From Emiliania huxleyi CCMP1516 (Eukaryota > Haptophyta > Isochrysidales > Noelaerhabdaceae), in contig NW_005198243.1 of NCBI RefSeq assembly GCF_000372725.1, positions 316,479 through 380,478 on the forward strand: 64,000 nucleotides of DNA, in the 5' to 3' direction. The notes beneath the pieces are model-generated. The model saw only the letters and a program-made list of their open reading frames with translations, ran no database searches and was not told the origin of the DNA. Made by a program: the position numbers and the translations under genes. This document shows positions 1 through 11,073 of the stretch, piece by piece. Within the stretch, counting starts at the first letter, position 1; every line of letters begins with the position of its first letter.

Positions 1-118
1 TGCTCGCAGGATCCGATGTGTCCTGCGCCGGAGACTTGCCCGTGCGTGCCTAGGAGTGTGATGGAGCCGTCGTTGAACGCCTTGGCGCCGCACGCGTGTG
101 CACCCCGTCTCCGCCGCC

Positions 119-120
<2 letters not shown>

Positions 121-201
<81 letters not shown>
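121..201. repeat. (GT)n microsatellite
   Basis: About 80 bp of uninterrupted GT dinucleotide. It opens spurious reading frames on both strands; none looks like a real protein. Confidence 0.97.
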
Positions 202-204
<3 letters not shown>

Positions 205-652
205 CGGTTCCGGGAGCCCGCCACGCCCAGACGTCCTTCTTCCGCACGGGGCGCCTGTTCACACCAAGGACAAGGCCGGCCATGAATGATGAAACTCCCC
301 ACACACTCCATGGGGAGGGGCGACTCTGCCCCGTCGCAGCAGCAGTGGCCCCGCCGCCGCGGCTGTAGTAGCAGCAGCGGGTACGGGCGCGGCGGCGGCG
401 GGCGGCGGCGGCGGCGGCGGCGGCGGGCTAGGCGAGACCCAGTAGTAGCCGGCGGCCGAGGAGGGCAACGTGGGTGTAGAGGGCGGGGAGGGCAACGAGG
501 AAGGCGAGGACGGTGTTGGGTTGAAGAGGGACGAGACGGCCTTGGTCACGGGGTTGAAGAAGCTGGTGACCGCCTGCGCCCACACGGGTTGGCGGTGGCT
601 CAGCCAAACAACGCCCTCAAATATGTGGCTGCCAACAAATAACAACCATTCA

Positions 653-1303
653 TCAACGCGGCGCCTGCACAAAATTCTGCTGCGGCGGCGGCGGCGGCGG
701 CGCGGGCGCCGGCGCCGGGGTGGCGGGGGACGGTGCCGGCGGCGGCGGCGGGGGCGAAAACGGGGACGGCGGTGGGCCTGGAGCCTTGCCGGGCGGGTGC
801 GGCGGTGCAGCCGGGATGGGCCTGAAGAGGCGTACTGATTGGGTGAGATTGGGGATCGGCCCGCCCGCCGCCATCGTACTGACAGTACTGCTCGGGGGCA
901 ACTGGCCCTGGTTGGCCAGCCCAACCCGTGCCTGCTGCTTCGCCAGCTGCTGCTGCTGCTGCTGCTGCTGCTGCAGAGGGTTGAGGTGCTGGGCCGTGAG
1001 ATACGGGTTCTTCTGCCATGTCGCCGGGGCCGTCGTCGCCGCTGTGGTCGGAGCAACAGCTGGCGCCGCAGGTGCCACCGCCGGTCCAGCCGGTCCAGGC
1101 GCGGGGGCCGCGGGTGGCTGTCGCGCCGCCGCCGGCGGCGGGTTGGAGCAGCACGCTTGGCAGGCGCACCCAATCTGTTCGAGGGCCGCGCAGCTTGTTG
1201 TCGACTTCAAGGCCCCGCAGGTGCTCGCTCCACACGGCGTGTCACACGCCGTTTGGACTGCGGGTGAGGTCTGCTGGAGGAGGCAAAGCAGAGTGGCCAG
1301 CAT
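653..1303 (-). CDS. Secreted Cys-rich protein with poly-Gln and Pro-rich tail
   Basis: The frame is open from further upstream, but the ATG at 1303 gives a short hydrophobic start (MLATLLCLLQQ) that reads as a signal peptide. Residues ~16-50 hold nine or so cysteines in a pattern like C-x3-C-x4-C...C-x2-LE-x2-GC-x-C-x2-CC, which resembles small extracellular Cys motifs I associate with algal secreted proteins. A Pro/Ala linker, a poly-Gln run encoded by CTG/CAG repeats (~950-972 on the + strand) and a Pro-rich C-terminus follow. About 216 aa; further exons toward position 260 are possible because that DNA is also proline-codon rich. No catalytic domain seen. Function unknown; the extracellular location is inferred. 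Confidence 0.5.
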   Translation of the reverse strand: MLATLLCLLQQTSPAVQTACDTPCGASTCGALKSTTSCAALEQIGCACQACCSNPPPAAARQPPAAPAPGPAGPAVAPAAPAVAPTTAATTAPATWQKNPYLTAQHLNPLQQQQQQQQQLAKQQARVGLANQGQLPPSSTVSTMAAGGPIPNLTQSVRLFRPIPAAPPHPPGKAPGPPPSPFSPPPPPPAPSPATPAPAPAPPPPPPQQNFVQAPR

Positions 1304-1415
1304 CCGTACCTGCCCAAAGGTGCCCTCAATCAAGACTCCTCGGCGGTCGCCTGGGGTGGCGTGACTGAAAAAAAGAAGGCCCATCCCCCGAAAAAAGGAA
1401 AATTCCTTGTGGCCT

Positions 1416-1505
1416 CCCTGCGAACGCGCACCCCCCACTCTCTTGCCCGCAACCCGATGCCAATCGTCCGGCCCGCTGGGTGCCCTTCTTACTTAGCTCC
1501 TGCCC
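1416..1505. repeat. Dispersed repeat, copy 1
   Basis: Closely matches 24935-25022. Shared words include CCTGCGAACGCGCACCCCC, TCTTGCCCGCAACCCGAT and CCGGCCCGCTGGGTGC. It lies upstream of the Cys-rich gene here, and upstream of COG2 at the other site. Confidence 0.75.
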
Positions 1506-1666
1506 GAGGCACCCGGACGGATCTTGCTCAAGCGTCGGAGAGATAGGCTGGAGATAGGGTGCCCACAGGGCCCCAAAAAAGAAAAGGGAGAGTCGAGACA
1601 TTGAGATTGTGACTAGGAGGGAGGGACGCTGGGGATTCTCAAAGGTATACAAAACAAACGCACAGC

Positions 1667-2675
1667 CTACTCGCCCAAGTACTCGCTCTCTTTTATGTCC
1701 CACCATGCAGAGCGCATCTCTCTCTCTGTTGTGCGAGGCGTGAACCGCGCCATTCGCTCTCACCTGGCAACCCTGTCTGCACGTCTCGCGCGCGCGTGAA
1801 CAGGGCTCCAGGCCCCAAATGGCGTGTGAGTGTTAGAGTTGTTTGGTATTGCTAAAAATCTCTCTCTCTCTCAGGTATACCCTTGGAATGGCCGGATCCA
1901 GCCTTAAAGGATTCTTTTGAATACCGAAGCAAACTGTCGCACTCTCAAAGCGGGCCAAAGGGCCCTTTGGTAGCCGCTCACACTCCACCGCCGATGCCGA
2001 GCCCGGAGCCGCACCTCTCGGGCGCCGAGCGCGCCCCGACAACAAGCTCTACCCATCGCGGCCGTGCACGCCACGCGTGACAGCGCGTACAGCTTGTGCT
2101 GCGGCCATCTCGGACGCTCAAGCGGCGCCAGCCAGCGGCTCGGCCGCGCATCCTTCACACACACCGCCACGACCAAGATTAGCGGGCCCAGTGTCGAGTC
2201 CTGGTACTAGCTGCATGTGAGGGGCGGCTGTGGCCACAGCAGGTCCAGATTGGGAAAACTCCGTGGAGATTGAACAGATCGGGAAAACTCCGTGGAAAAC
2301 GTCAAATTTTGGGCTCGGAGCCGAGCGAGTCTGTCTGAGCTCTGTTGTGATTTTTAGCAATACCAAACAACTCTAACACTCACACGTCATTTGGGGCCTG
2401 GAGCCCTGTTCACGCGCGCGCGAGACGTGCAGACAGGGTTGCCAGGTGAGAGCGAATGGCGCGGTTCACGCCTCGCACAACAGAGAGAGAGATGCGCTCT
2501 GCATGGTGGGAGGTAGGTAGGTAGGTAGAAAGGTGAAGAACAGCCAGGCTCGGACTGGACACCAACGCGGTATGGGTGGACGCTAGACAGATGATGACGG
2601 CACGCGGATCGCGGTGGGACATAAAAGAAAACAATACCAAAAGAAAGCGAGTACTTGGGCGAGTAGGCCGTGCGG
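1667..2675. repeat. Inverted repeat with ~190-bp arms
   Basis: Left arm ~1667-1855 and right arm ~2349-2511 plus 2613-2675 are reverse complements with few differences, for example GCTAAAAATC at the inner left end against GATTTTTAGC on the right. The spacer is ~490 bp. The right arm is split by a ~100-bp insertion (separate entry) that the left arm lacks. No ORF is convincing in the spacer. Confidence 0.85.
2512..2612 (-). mobile_element. SINE-like short retroelement with (CTAC)n tail, full copy
   Basis: On the minus strand the unit runs from a TCATCATCTGTC region through CACCCATACCGCG, GTGTCCAGTCCGAGCCTG and GTTCTTCACCTTT to a (CTAC)n tail. GGTGGGA occurs at both edges (2505-2511 and 2613-2619) as a target-site duplication. 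The left arm of the surrounding inverted repeat carries the uninterrupted site with one GGTGGGA. Other copies are at 25765-25866, 45100-45145 (5'-truncated) and 45250-45310 (tail-less). No coding capacity. Confidence 0.8.
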
Positions 2676-2836
2676 TCGACGCTGCCGCGCGCGGCTTTGC
2701 GCGCGAGGCGGCGCAGCTTGAGAACGGCGGTGGGCGAGAAGCCGCCGCCGAACGTCTCGTGGAGCAGCAGGTTGAAGTTGTTGCGCTTGACAAAGTCAAA
2801 GATCGCGTCGTGGTAGAAACCGCGATGCGCCTTCAT
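2665..2836 (-). pseudogene. Remnant of a dispersed nuclease-like protein family (copy A)
   Basis: The minus-strand reading frame carries HETFGGGFSPTAVLKL followed by basic residues. This corresponds to the FESFGGF... and FERFGGW... blocks of the remnants at 25152-25418 and 59770-60710. Only ~57 codons remain before the frame runs into the inverted repeat, so this is a short C-terminal remnant. See the 59.8-60.7 kb entry for the domain reading. Confidence 0.55.
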
Positions 2837-2984
2837 GACGTAGCCGTGGCGTTTGAGCTCTGTCTGTCCTCTGAGGCTGGTTTGGGCCCAAAATCAGCCA
2901 AATCGGCAAAATACCGGGAATTTTGCGGAGAACCCGTGTATAACGGGAAATTACCCTGCGACCGCCTGGGGATTTTGTCGGTTG

Positions 2985-3262
2985 ACGTGCGCGCCACGCT
3001 TCAGGAGGAGCTCGACAATCTGCGCGTGCCCCTCCTGTGCGGCGAGCATCAGCAGGGTGCGTGAGTCTGGCCGTACTTAGACTCAACGTCGAAGAGCGTG
3101 TCCGCCTTCCCGCCTTCATTCAGCCACAATCGCAGCGGTCCCTCGCGGCCGTCCGCAGCCGCCTTCAGGACGTTGTTTGGGACTTGACCACCCGGCGCGC
3201 TGCCAGCAGGCGGCGGCGGCGGAGGTGGCGTGCGGAGTGCGGCGGAGGCGCGGGAGGGGAGG
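2985..3262 (-). pseudogene. Truncated copy of the ankyrin-repeat gene
   Basis: Read on the minus strand this is a diverged copy of the first ~250 bp of the intact ankyrin gene at 33184. It shares a Pro/Ala-rich start, the NNVLKAAADGR block, WLNEGGKADTL, and then LLMLAAQEGHAQIVELLLKRG. The reading frame breaks between the leader and the first ankyrin repeat, and the copy stops after HVN, where unrelated sequence begins. Non-functional partial duplicate. Confidence 0.85.
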
Positions 3263-3279
3263 GCGGCTTGACGTCTTTT

Positions 3280-3365
3280 TCAATGTACGTACTTTTAGCT
3301 TACTGGGACAAAAGGGAGAGGGGGTTGTGTTCTCTGTGTGTCAATGTATGTGGCTCTTACGTACA
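3280..3365. repeat. Dispersed repeat, inverted relative to 13855-13990
   Basis: Contains CTTTTAGCTTACTGGGA and TGTATGTGGCTCTTACGTAC, both found in reverse complement near 13926-13945 and 13888-13907. No coding potential. Confidence 0.65.
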
Positions 3366-3495
3366 TTCCCGGAGGAGGACTGCTGACAGGGGTTTGCGAT
3401 GAGGAGTGACCCGAAGGGTTTCTCGGGGTTACACCACTAACCGCCTCTGCAAGAGCACTACGCCTCAGCGGGCTCATACTAGCACCCAGAGGGCC

Positions 3496-4626
3496 CAACT
3501 TGAGAATCGTGCTAATTTGGGTTAGGGATGAAGGCGAAGGACCGACGACGGTGAAGGACCGCAGGTTAGGGACCGATCGCCGCCGCTCACGCCAGCGGAC
3601 GGTCGTCGTCAGTGATGTTAGCTACGCCACCGCCTACCTCGTGCGACATGCGCTCGCCGGCATCGAGCGAGCAACGTGATCGACCGAGCGGCTTGCTGTG
3701 CGGACGGCTTCTTGTGGCTCTCGTCGAGAGCGTTTTGCGGCCCGGCGGGTGGGAGAACATGTGTCGTCTGATGTGTCACTGTGTACGTCATATCAGTCTT
3801 GATAACAAGTACGGTCGATCCGTCAAAGCGATACACTCGTCACGATCACGTTGGACGGCTGGCACGGAGCTCTGTGCCGGCACACACAGGAAGAGCTGTA
3901 CGGCAAGAAGAGCTCGATGGGGAGCGAGAACCGTCAGAGGAGGTTCAGGGGCAACCTGAGTCCTCCGTGACGCGCTCAATCGCTCCCAAGCGGGTGGCTC
4001 TCGAAAATCGTCGATATCTTCCGAAAAGACTGCTCTTGCCGCAGAGCAGCCGACGCGATGCAGACGGAGGCGCAGAAAGGCTACGAGTACTCAACGAGTT
4101 CCGCGACCTACGCAGTCAAACCTGGGGGGAACTGACCGCATCAAGGCGGACTTCCGAAACCTGGGTGAGCACCTTTGGCGATTCTCGCTCCCCATCGAGC
4201 TCTTCTTGCCGTCGGCTCTTCCTGACTTCCTGTGTGCCGGCACAGAGCTCCGTGCAAGCCGTTGAACGTGATCGTGACGAGTGTATCGCTTGACGGATCG
4301 ACCGTATTTGTTATCCACATCGATGTGACGCACACAGTGACACATCAGACGACACATTCTCCCACCCGCCGGGACGCAAAACGCTCTCGACGAGAGCCAC
4401 AAGAAGCCGTCCGCACAGCAAGCCGCTCCTCGGACAGGCGAGCTCGCTCGATGTCGGCGAGCGCATTGCGCACGCTTTGGACGGTGGCGAAGCCAAAAAC
4501 ACCGATGGTGGCCGTCCGCTGGCGTGAGCGGTGGCGATCGGTCCCTAACCTGTCGCCCGCGGTCCCTAACCCAAAAGTGGTCCTTCGCGCTTTGGTCCCT
4601 AATCAAAAAGCACGATTCTCAAGTTG
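3496..4626. mobile_element. Foldback element with long terminal inverted repeats (copy 1)
   Basis: The ends CAACTTGAGAATCGTGCT (3496) and AGCACGATTCTCAAGTTG (to 4626) are perfect 18-bp inverted repeats. Homology between the arms continues inward for ~430 bp: GGTTAGGGACCGATCGCC, CTCACGCCAGCGGACGG, GAGAGCGTTTTGCG, GACACATCAGACGACACA and GAGCTCTGTGCCGGCACA all recur in opposite orientation. The unpaired centre (~3945-4150) has no transposase-like ORF. Non-autonomous DNA element; no clear target-site duplication. Partial copy at 20545-21250. Confidence 0.85.
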
Positions 4627-4805
4627 TCACCCACCTCGCGAGCCGACTGGCTCAACGAGGCTGCTGCTGGCACTCGGGGCCGACTTTCTGGCCCAGCGAG
4701 GCCGCTGCGGGGCACACGGCGGCACGGGTCACCCGTCGACTTTCACGTGCGGAAATTCTTTTTCTGCTGTTTTTTGCTGTTTTTCTCCGCCCATCGCTTC
4801 GCCCG

Positions 4806-7765
4806 ATGGTGCGGGAGGTCATCACTGTGCAGGTCGGGCAGTGCGGCAACCAGGTCGGCTCCCGCTTCTGGGACCTCGCGCTGCGCGAGCACGCCGCGTG
4901 GTCGAGCGGCATCGCGGCGTACGACGAGCCGATGTCCACCTTCTTCAGGCACGTCGACGCGAGGAGCGGAGCACCCCTTGCGCTCGGCGACGGCACTGTG
5001 CCGATCTCGAGCCTGCGCGCGCGCGCCGTCATGGTCGACACCGAGGAGGGCGTCGTCTCGCAGGTCCTCCGCTCGCCACTCGCAGAGCTCTTTGACCGCT
5101 CGCAGGTCCTCGCCGACGTCTCTGGAGCGGGCAACAACTGGGCGCACGGGCACGAGCATTACGGTCCGCTGCACCGCGACGGGCTGCTCGAGCGCGTCCG
5201 CCGCGCCGCGTCGCACTGCGACTCCCTCCAGGCCTCCCTCGCCCACTCGTGATGGGGCGGAATGGCTGGACACAGCGTCAGTCCGGTCCGGTGCCTGCAG
5301 GCCTTCTCCCTGCTCCACTCCATGGGCGGAGGCACAGGCTCGGGGCTGGGCTCGTACGTGCTGGAGGCGCTCGCCGACGAGTACCCGAGGACCATCCGCT
5401 TCGCGACCGCGGTCTTCCCCTCGGAGAGCGACGACGTCGTCACGTCGCCGTACAACACTGTGCTCGCCGCCGCCGAGCTGGCCGAGCACGCCACGGTGGC
5501 GATGCCGCTGCAGAACGCTGCCCTCGCAGCCATGGTGGACCATGCGGAAGGCGGCGCCACGCCGCATGCGGCTTCCGGCGGCGACGGGCGCGGCGGCGGC
5601 AGCGGCGGCAGAGGAGGCGGCGGCGGCGGCGGCGGCGGCGGAGGCGGCGGCGGAGGGTCGCGGCGAGAGTCGCTGGCGAGCAACGGGCCTGCGTCGCGCG
5701 CGCGCGCCTTTGACGGCATGAACAACCTCGTGGCGCACATGCTGACCTCGCTCACCGCCTCGGTCCGCTTGCTGCCCCACAGTAGCACTCGCATGAAGAG
5801 ACGTCACACTACACCATGTCGTGTCATGGCGACCTGTGGTGTCAGATCACATCCTGTTCCCTGTTCAGGTCCGCTTTCCTGGCGCGCTCAACACTGACCT
5901 CGCCGACCTCAGCTCCAACCTGGTGCCTTGCCCTCTCCGTCTCGGCTACATCTCGGCTACATCTCGGCGTATCTCGGCTGTTACATCTCGGCCGCATCTC
6001 GCCTGCATCTCGCCTGCATCTCGCCTGCATCTCGGCCGCATCTCGTCTGCATCTCCGCGCATCTCGGCTGTCTCTCGGCTGCCTCTCGGCTACATCTCCG
6101 CGCATCTCGGCTGTCTCTCGGCTGCCTCTCGGCTACATCTCCGCGCATCTCGGCTGTCTCTCGGCTGCAGGTGCCCTACCCGCGCATGCAGTTCGTGCTG
6201 CCCGCCCTCGCTCCGCTCTACTCGACCGCCGCCGCGCGGTACGCCCGACATCAGCCGACATCACCCGACAACACCCGAGATCACCCGAGATCACCCGAGA
6301 TCACCCGAGATCACCCGAGATCACCCCAGATCACCCCAGATCACCCGAGATCACCCCAGATCACGCGAGATCACGCGAGATCACGCGAGATCACGCGAGA
6401 TCACGCGAGATCACTCCGCCAGGTACGCGCCGGTCAACTTGGACGCACTCCTGACCGAGGCGCTCGCGCCACATGCGCAGCTGAGCGGCGCAGACCCACG
6501 CAAGGGCGCGCTGCCGAGATGCAGCCCGAGATGCAGCCGAGAGACAGCCGAGAGACAGCCGAGACGCAGCCGAGACGCAGCCGAGAGGCAGCCGAGAGGC
6601 AGCCGAGAGGCAGCCGAGTTGCAGTCGAGATGTGCCGATTTGCGCAAGGGCTCGCGCTGTGAGTGCGCGCCCCTCCTGCTGCGCCACAGCCCCCCCCCCC
6701 CCCCCCCGCCTCGCCGTCACACGAAAGCACAACCCCCCGGGGGCCCAGATCGCACGCCGCGGACAGTCGAGAGAGCGGGCAGACAGGCAGAGAGCGGCTA
6801 GTCAGACACCCTCGCCGTCACGCGAGTCGAGCGACTCTTCATCTCTTCTGCACACCCCTCCCGGCGGGAGAACCATATACCTTAAGGTAGGCACGCACCT
6901 CGCCTCCGCCTTTCTTCTCCGCGGCGACGCGACACCGTGCGGACGCCACAGCGCCGCCGCACAGCGAGCCCGCAGGGGGCGACTTCATTTCGTTAGGCGA
7001 CGACGCCAACTCATTCGTGTTCTGGCCCCTCTAACATCGGCTCCACTTCATTGGCGTGATGTTCCGTTCCGCCAGGCGACGCGACCGCGTCGGACGCGCA
7101 GCGCTCTCTGCAGCGCCTCAAGCCGCAGCTGTCGGTGGCGTGGTGGAACCCGGACGCCTTCAAGATCGGCGCGAGATCACGCCGAGATCCAGCCGAGATC
7201 CAGCCGAGATCCGGCCGGTGTGGTGGAGTTGGCGCGACTCTTCACACCGCCGCCCTGTGAACAGGTCTCTGCGCCGCGCCGCCCTGTGAACAGGTCTCTG
7301 CGCCGCGCCGCCCGTCGGCCAGCCGCACGCGCTCCTCTCGCTCTGCAACTCGACTGCGTTCGCGCCGCTGCTGCAGGCGATCTGCATCCAATGCCGCAGT
7401 GCCGCGCGGGCAGAGGGGGCGTGGAGATGGGAGGGGGGCAGCTTGGCCCTTGATCCACACCGCGCCATGCGGGGTGGCTGACCCCCCCCCTCCCCCTCGC
7501 CCGCCCGCCGCAGGGCCTGCTGGCCCGCTTCGACAAGCTCTACTCGCGCCGCGCCCACCTGCACCACTTCACCCAGTACATGGACGCCGCCCGGATCGAC
7601 GAGGCGCGCGACGCCCTCGCCGCGCTCGCCGCCGAGTACGGCGAGCTCCACGGCCAGCCGCCGCCGCCCGAGGCGGAGGCGCTCATGGAGCAGCTCGTGC
7701 CGCCGCCGGCCGGCTGGGGGTGGGAGGCGGGCGCGAGGAGGAGGTCACTCGGCGGGTTGAGGTGA
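4806..7765 (+). CDS. TUBE1: Epsilon-tubulin, 9 exons
   Basis: Centriole/basal-body tubulin. Exons by eye: 4806-5231, 5301-5762, 5869-5922, 6171-6238, 6423-6505, 6891-6923, 7076-7168, 7294-7376, 7514-7765; all phases agree and give ~517 aa. The start reads MVREVITVQVGQCGNQVG. The tubulin GTP signature GGGTGSG is at residues ~151-157. Family blocks DVVTSPYN, FDGMNNLVAHML, LNTDLADLSSNLVP and RRAHLHHFTQYM follow the epsilon order. Exon 2 has a Gly-rich insertion from a (GGC)n run at ~5590-5655; the human protein is ~475 aa. Introns 1 and 5-8 begin GC, 2-4 begin GT, and several hold 10-bp tandem repeats. Exon 6 is only 33 nt. Implies a lineage or life stage with flagella/triplet basal bodies (inference). 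Confidence 0.93.
5923..6170 (+). repeat. Epsilon-tubulin intron 3: CTCGGCTACAT-type tandem repeat
   Basis: Most of the intron is a degenerate 10-11 bp tandem repeat of the ATCTCGGCTGC / CTCTCGGCTAC type, pyrimidine-rich and ending in CTCGGCTGCAG, so the last unit forms the 3' splice site. Confidence 0.9.
6239..6422 (+). repeat. Epsilon-tubulin intron 4: GATCACCCGA tandem repeat
   Basis: Some 15 or more head-to-tail copies of a 10-bp unit, first GATCACCCGA, then GATCACCCCA, then GATCACGCGA; the unit drifts along the array. The 3' splice site follows directly. Confidence 0.95.
6506..6640 (+). repeat. Epsilon-tubulin intron 5 (5' part): CAGCCGAGAG repeat
   Basis: A 10-11 bp repeat (CAGCCGAGAGA, CAGCCGAGACG, CAGCCGAGAGG) occupies the first third of intron 5. 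The rest holds an 18-C run near 6690 and unique sequence. Confidence 0.9.
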
Positions 7766-8254
7766 CACCCGGGTGCCCGCATGACATTTTGTGCGTGTGC
7801 GAATACGGAATAGCATCGGCAGTATATTCTAGTATGGAGCCGAGTTCTTTTTGCGGCCTAGCCCGCTAGCGGCTCTCCGACTCCGTCACCGTCTCCCTGC
7901 CTCTCTCTCCCGGCTCGGTCTCTGCTCATATATAAGTCATGAAATCGGCTCTCTCTCTCTCACGAGTACTCCTCTACTCACGTCTCAGGGCAGGGGAAAA
8001 TACTGAAAAATGGGACCCCCGCGTACGGACCTCGCTTTCATACCGAGCGTGAAGAGCTGAGTCTGAGCTTTCAGACCCTGCAAAAATCATTGAAAAATAT
8101 TAAGATCATCTGGGGGGGCGACGCCCCCCCATCTTTGTTTACCGATGCGTCCTAGAATGCAAAAATATTAAGAGCCAATGCCGATGGTCCAGAGGATGGT
8201 GACCGAAAGAGGGCAGTCTGACCCCTCCCCCCCCGTACTGTGCTGCATGAATGG
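7766..8254. other. Intergenic, no gene seen
   Basis: Downstream of epsilon-tubulin; includes a lower-GC stretch with ATATATAAGTC (~7930) and CT-rich tracts. No supported reading frame. Confidence 0.6.
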
Positions 8255-8602
8255 TTGGGCAGGTGTGAACAACACCTCGTGCCACGGCGCGCAGGCGCCT
8301 GTTGATGGGTCCAGGTGATAGCCCTGGATGGGCAATGCATACGCCTAGTTGGGCCTCAGATCGCCCGACCGCGTCCCGGTGCTCTGTGGTCGGATTTGTG
8401 ACGCCGCCGCACCGCGCCGCGGCCGGGGGCCCTCCGGAGGCCGAGGATGGCCGTGGCGGACCGGGACGAGCTCTGGGAGGTTCAGTGTCAGTGTATATAT
8501 TGTAGAGACTGACCATGTTCACAATATCTCTCAGTCTACTGTCTAGCTGAGCCAGGGGAGGCGATGCCGGGGCCGTACAGCAGCTTGATGGTGTTTCGCC
8601 GG
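8255..8602 (-). repeat. ~340-bp dispersed repeat, copy 1
   Basis: Reverse complement of 51068-51405. Shared words include CGCGTCCCGGTGCTCTG, GCGGCGCGGTGCGGCGGCGT (on the copy-2 strand) and CATCAAGCTGCT; differences are scattered substitutions and small indels. No ORF common to both copies looks protein-like. Probably a mobile-element fragment. Confidence 0.85.
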
Positions 8603-9306
8603 CGTGCGTCCCGGAGCGGTGCCGGACGGGCGGTCCGTGGGAGGAAAACTCAGGACAACGCCGACACTGCTCTGATTCGACTTTTTACTTCAAACAAAGA
8701 CGGCGGCACGTTCCGCGCCGTGGCGCGTGCCGCGCGTGCATCGGAGAAGGGTAGTGCGTCGTGTTCACGCCGGGATCGTGTCCTGAGTAACGACTCTCTC
8801 TCTCTCTCACTCTCCTGAGTAACCTGCCCAACCATTCCTCCAGCCGAGTACCGGGTACCCGGGTAGGCACTTCAGCTGGCAGGGGGTCGCACACATTCCC
8901 ATGACCCTTCGCCTCTCCATCGACGGCAACGAGCACCAGGTCTGGCCCCTATCTGCACCGGACCCCGAATCGTCCACGCTGACACTCGACGTCTCGCGTT
9001 TCATGCCCGCTCGCGGCACTGCCGCCGCCAGCATCGGATCACGAGCGATGGAGCACTTGAGGCTCGCCTGGCAGTCGACTTTGAAGCCGGTGCTCGAATC
9101 CGTTGGTGCCGAGGCATCAATCGAGCGCGATCAGTATCGATGAAGCCACACTGTTGACGCTTGTGGGTGCCGCAGCCGAGTCTCTGCGACTGTCTTGAGC
9201 ACAGTGTGGGGAAACAGAGCAAGCACGCTTCAGCAGTCGGCACCCGCATCATGTGGCGTCTGAGGACTCGAACGTGTTGCCAGACAGCGCGGCGATGCCC
9301 GCCCTG
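8603..9306. other. Intergenic, no supported gene
   Basis: Contains a short + strand ORF (8901-9143, 80 aa) with no recognisable domain. I cannot support it as a gene. Confidence 0.5.
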
Positions 9307-10320
9307 CTATCCGTGGTGCTCTCCGCTGCGTGTCGTGTGTGGCGGTTTGGTTGTGCTGTGCCGCTTTAGCTGTGTCGCTGTGCCTGTGGCCGTGTATATG
9401 CCCTCTGCGGCTCTCGTCTCTCTGCGTGTGTCGCGGCTCGGCCATCTCTTCTCTCCGACCAAAAAAGGCAGAACACACACAGAGGAGGCTACGTCCTCCT
9501 CCCGCATTCTCCCTCGCTCGATGCCGCTCCTCCGTCGAAGCGACCGCGCAGGAAGCGCACGGCGCCCGCCCCCAGCGCCGGCGGCTGCACGTGGCAGCCC
9601 CGCCACCACGGCGCTGGGCGCCACCACGGCCGCCGCGGCGGCGGCCCTCCTCCTCTCGAAGTGTCCGGCGAGCCAGAGCGTCCCCTTGCCGGGCATGTCG
9701 CCCGCGTGCCGCTCGCATCAAACACAACCAGGTTGGGCACCACCCGCCGGTTGACGCGGACGACCGCCGCGTAGATGCGCACACGTCCGGCACGACCTGC
9801 TGCAGACCGACGTACACCGAGAGCGCCTCGAAGGGCTTGCGCCTATGGGAGAGTGCCGAGAAGGTGCCAAGAAGGTGCCGATGCCGAGAAGCCGCCTCAA
9901 AGGGCAAGCGCGCCGTCGCGGGGCAGTCCGGGTCGAGCCGGACGAGCCGCGCGCAGTAGTGGCGGCCGCCAACCTTGTCGACGGAGATGGTCTGGCTGTA
10001 GCTCATCGGGCCGGTGCGGCTCCGAGTCACACGGACGGACCGCAGCTCGATGTCCTGGCGGTAGTACCTGCCGCACTCCGGCGACGCCGCTCACGAGAAG
10101 GCCACGCGAGAGACCTTGTCGGCGTTTTCCACTCCTTTTGGAGCGAGCCGGTCAGGTACGCGCGCAGCACCTCCTCCGCCGTGCACACCGGCGCAAGCTG
10201 CTCCGACTCGGCCAGCACCCAGTCGCCGCCCAGCCGCGTCGAGCAGACAAGCCCCCGCCGGCCGTCGCTCGCCTCGTGCGGCCGAAACGAGCGGCGGGGG
10301 CGGCATCCGTAGCACTAGCC
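9307..10320 (-). pseudogene. Decayed START/SRPBCC-like lipid-binding gene
   Basis: On the minus strand, fragments in changing frames read in order: VCSTRLGGDWVLAESEQL..EEVLRAYLTGSLQKEW, NADKVSRVAF, YYRQDIELRSVRVTRSRTGP, PFEALSVYVGLQQ, VVRVNRRVVPNLVVFDASG, DMPGKGTLWLAGHFERR. The order and style fit a START-like/polyketide-cyclase fold. Small indels break the frame: an extra AA in the A-run near 10135, an extra TG near 9780, and another near 9705. A normal-looking GC-AG intron remains between ATA and RKPFEAL, flanked by an approximate 19-nt direct repeat. Sequencing error cannot be excluded, but neighbouring genes such as actin and LeuCD have intact frames. Confidence 0.5.
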
Positions 10321-11073
10321 GTCTTCCACATGGACGGTCCCCCTCGGGTCCCTGCTGCTCTTAATCTCTTCGTACATCCTCCTGCTGATCTCCGCAACGT
10401 CCTGCTCCCTCCCTCGTCTCGCCCTGCGCGTCTGCTCTGCCTCCCCGTCGTCTGCCCTGCGTCGTCTCTGGCGACGGGGGGTGTCCGCTGACCGCTCTTC
10501 ATTTACACCAAGACCCCATAGTCCACACGGCTTTATAGTGGTAATTAATTTAGTCGGTTGAGCTTGAGGTCGCCCGCGCCCCCCGGCCCCCGCCCTCCTC
10601 GTGCGACGTGCCTCACCCTCTTCCTAGGCCTCCTCGTCTTTTCCCATATCCTCCCACCAACAAGCAACATTCCCTCGCCCCTCGGCGTGGAAGGTGAGAG
10701 AGCGCGAGGGGAAAAAGAATTTCGGGGGGGGGGGGGTGCGCGATTTACGTTCAAAATTTCGCAAGTCCTCATGCACATGCACCAGGGCGCAGGGGGGTGC
10801 GGGCAGCGGGAGGGCCGCCACAAACTGACTGACGACGCGTCATAAGTGTGCACACATCGCACGCACACACGAATAGCCTCCGAAAGAGGGAGGGCAGCAT
10901 GCGGTGCAGCCAGCCCACCTTCTCTGGTGCGTGCACTCACACACCGCCTCCTAGTAAAAGACGCGTCCCAGCGCGGCGCAGGAGGGGCTGAGTGGGCGCC
11001 CTGCAGCCGTCTCTGCCCCCCCCCCCCCCGTCGAGCGCGGCGCGGGCGCGGCGTCTGCGGCTAGGACTGGGGC
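10321..11073. other. Intergenic, no supported gene
   Basis: Includes an 11-bp G run (~10727), an 11-bp C run (~11020) and AT-rich TAATTAATTTAGTC (~10543), perhaps a promoter or terminator region. Nothing else recognisable. Confidence 0.5.
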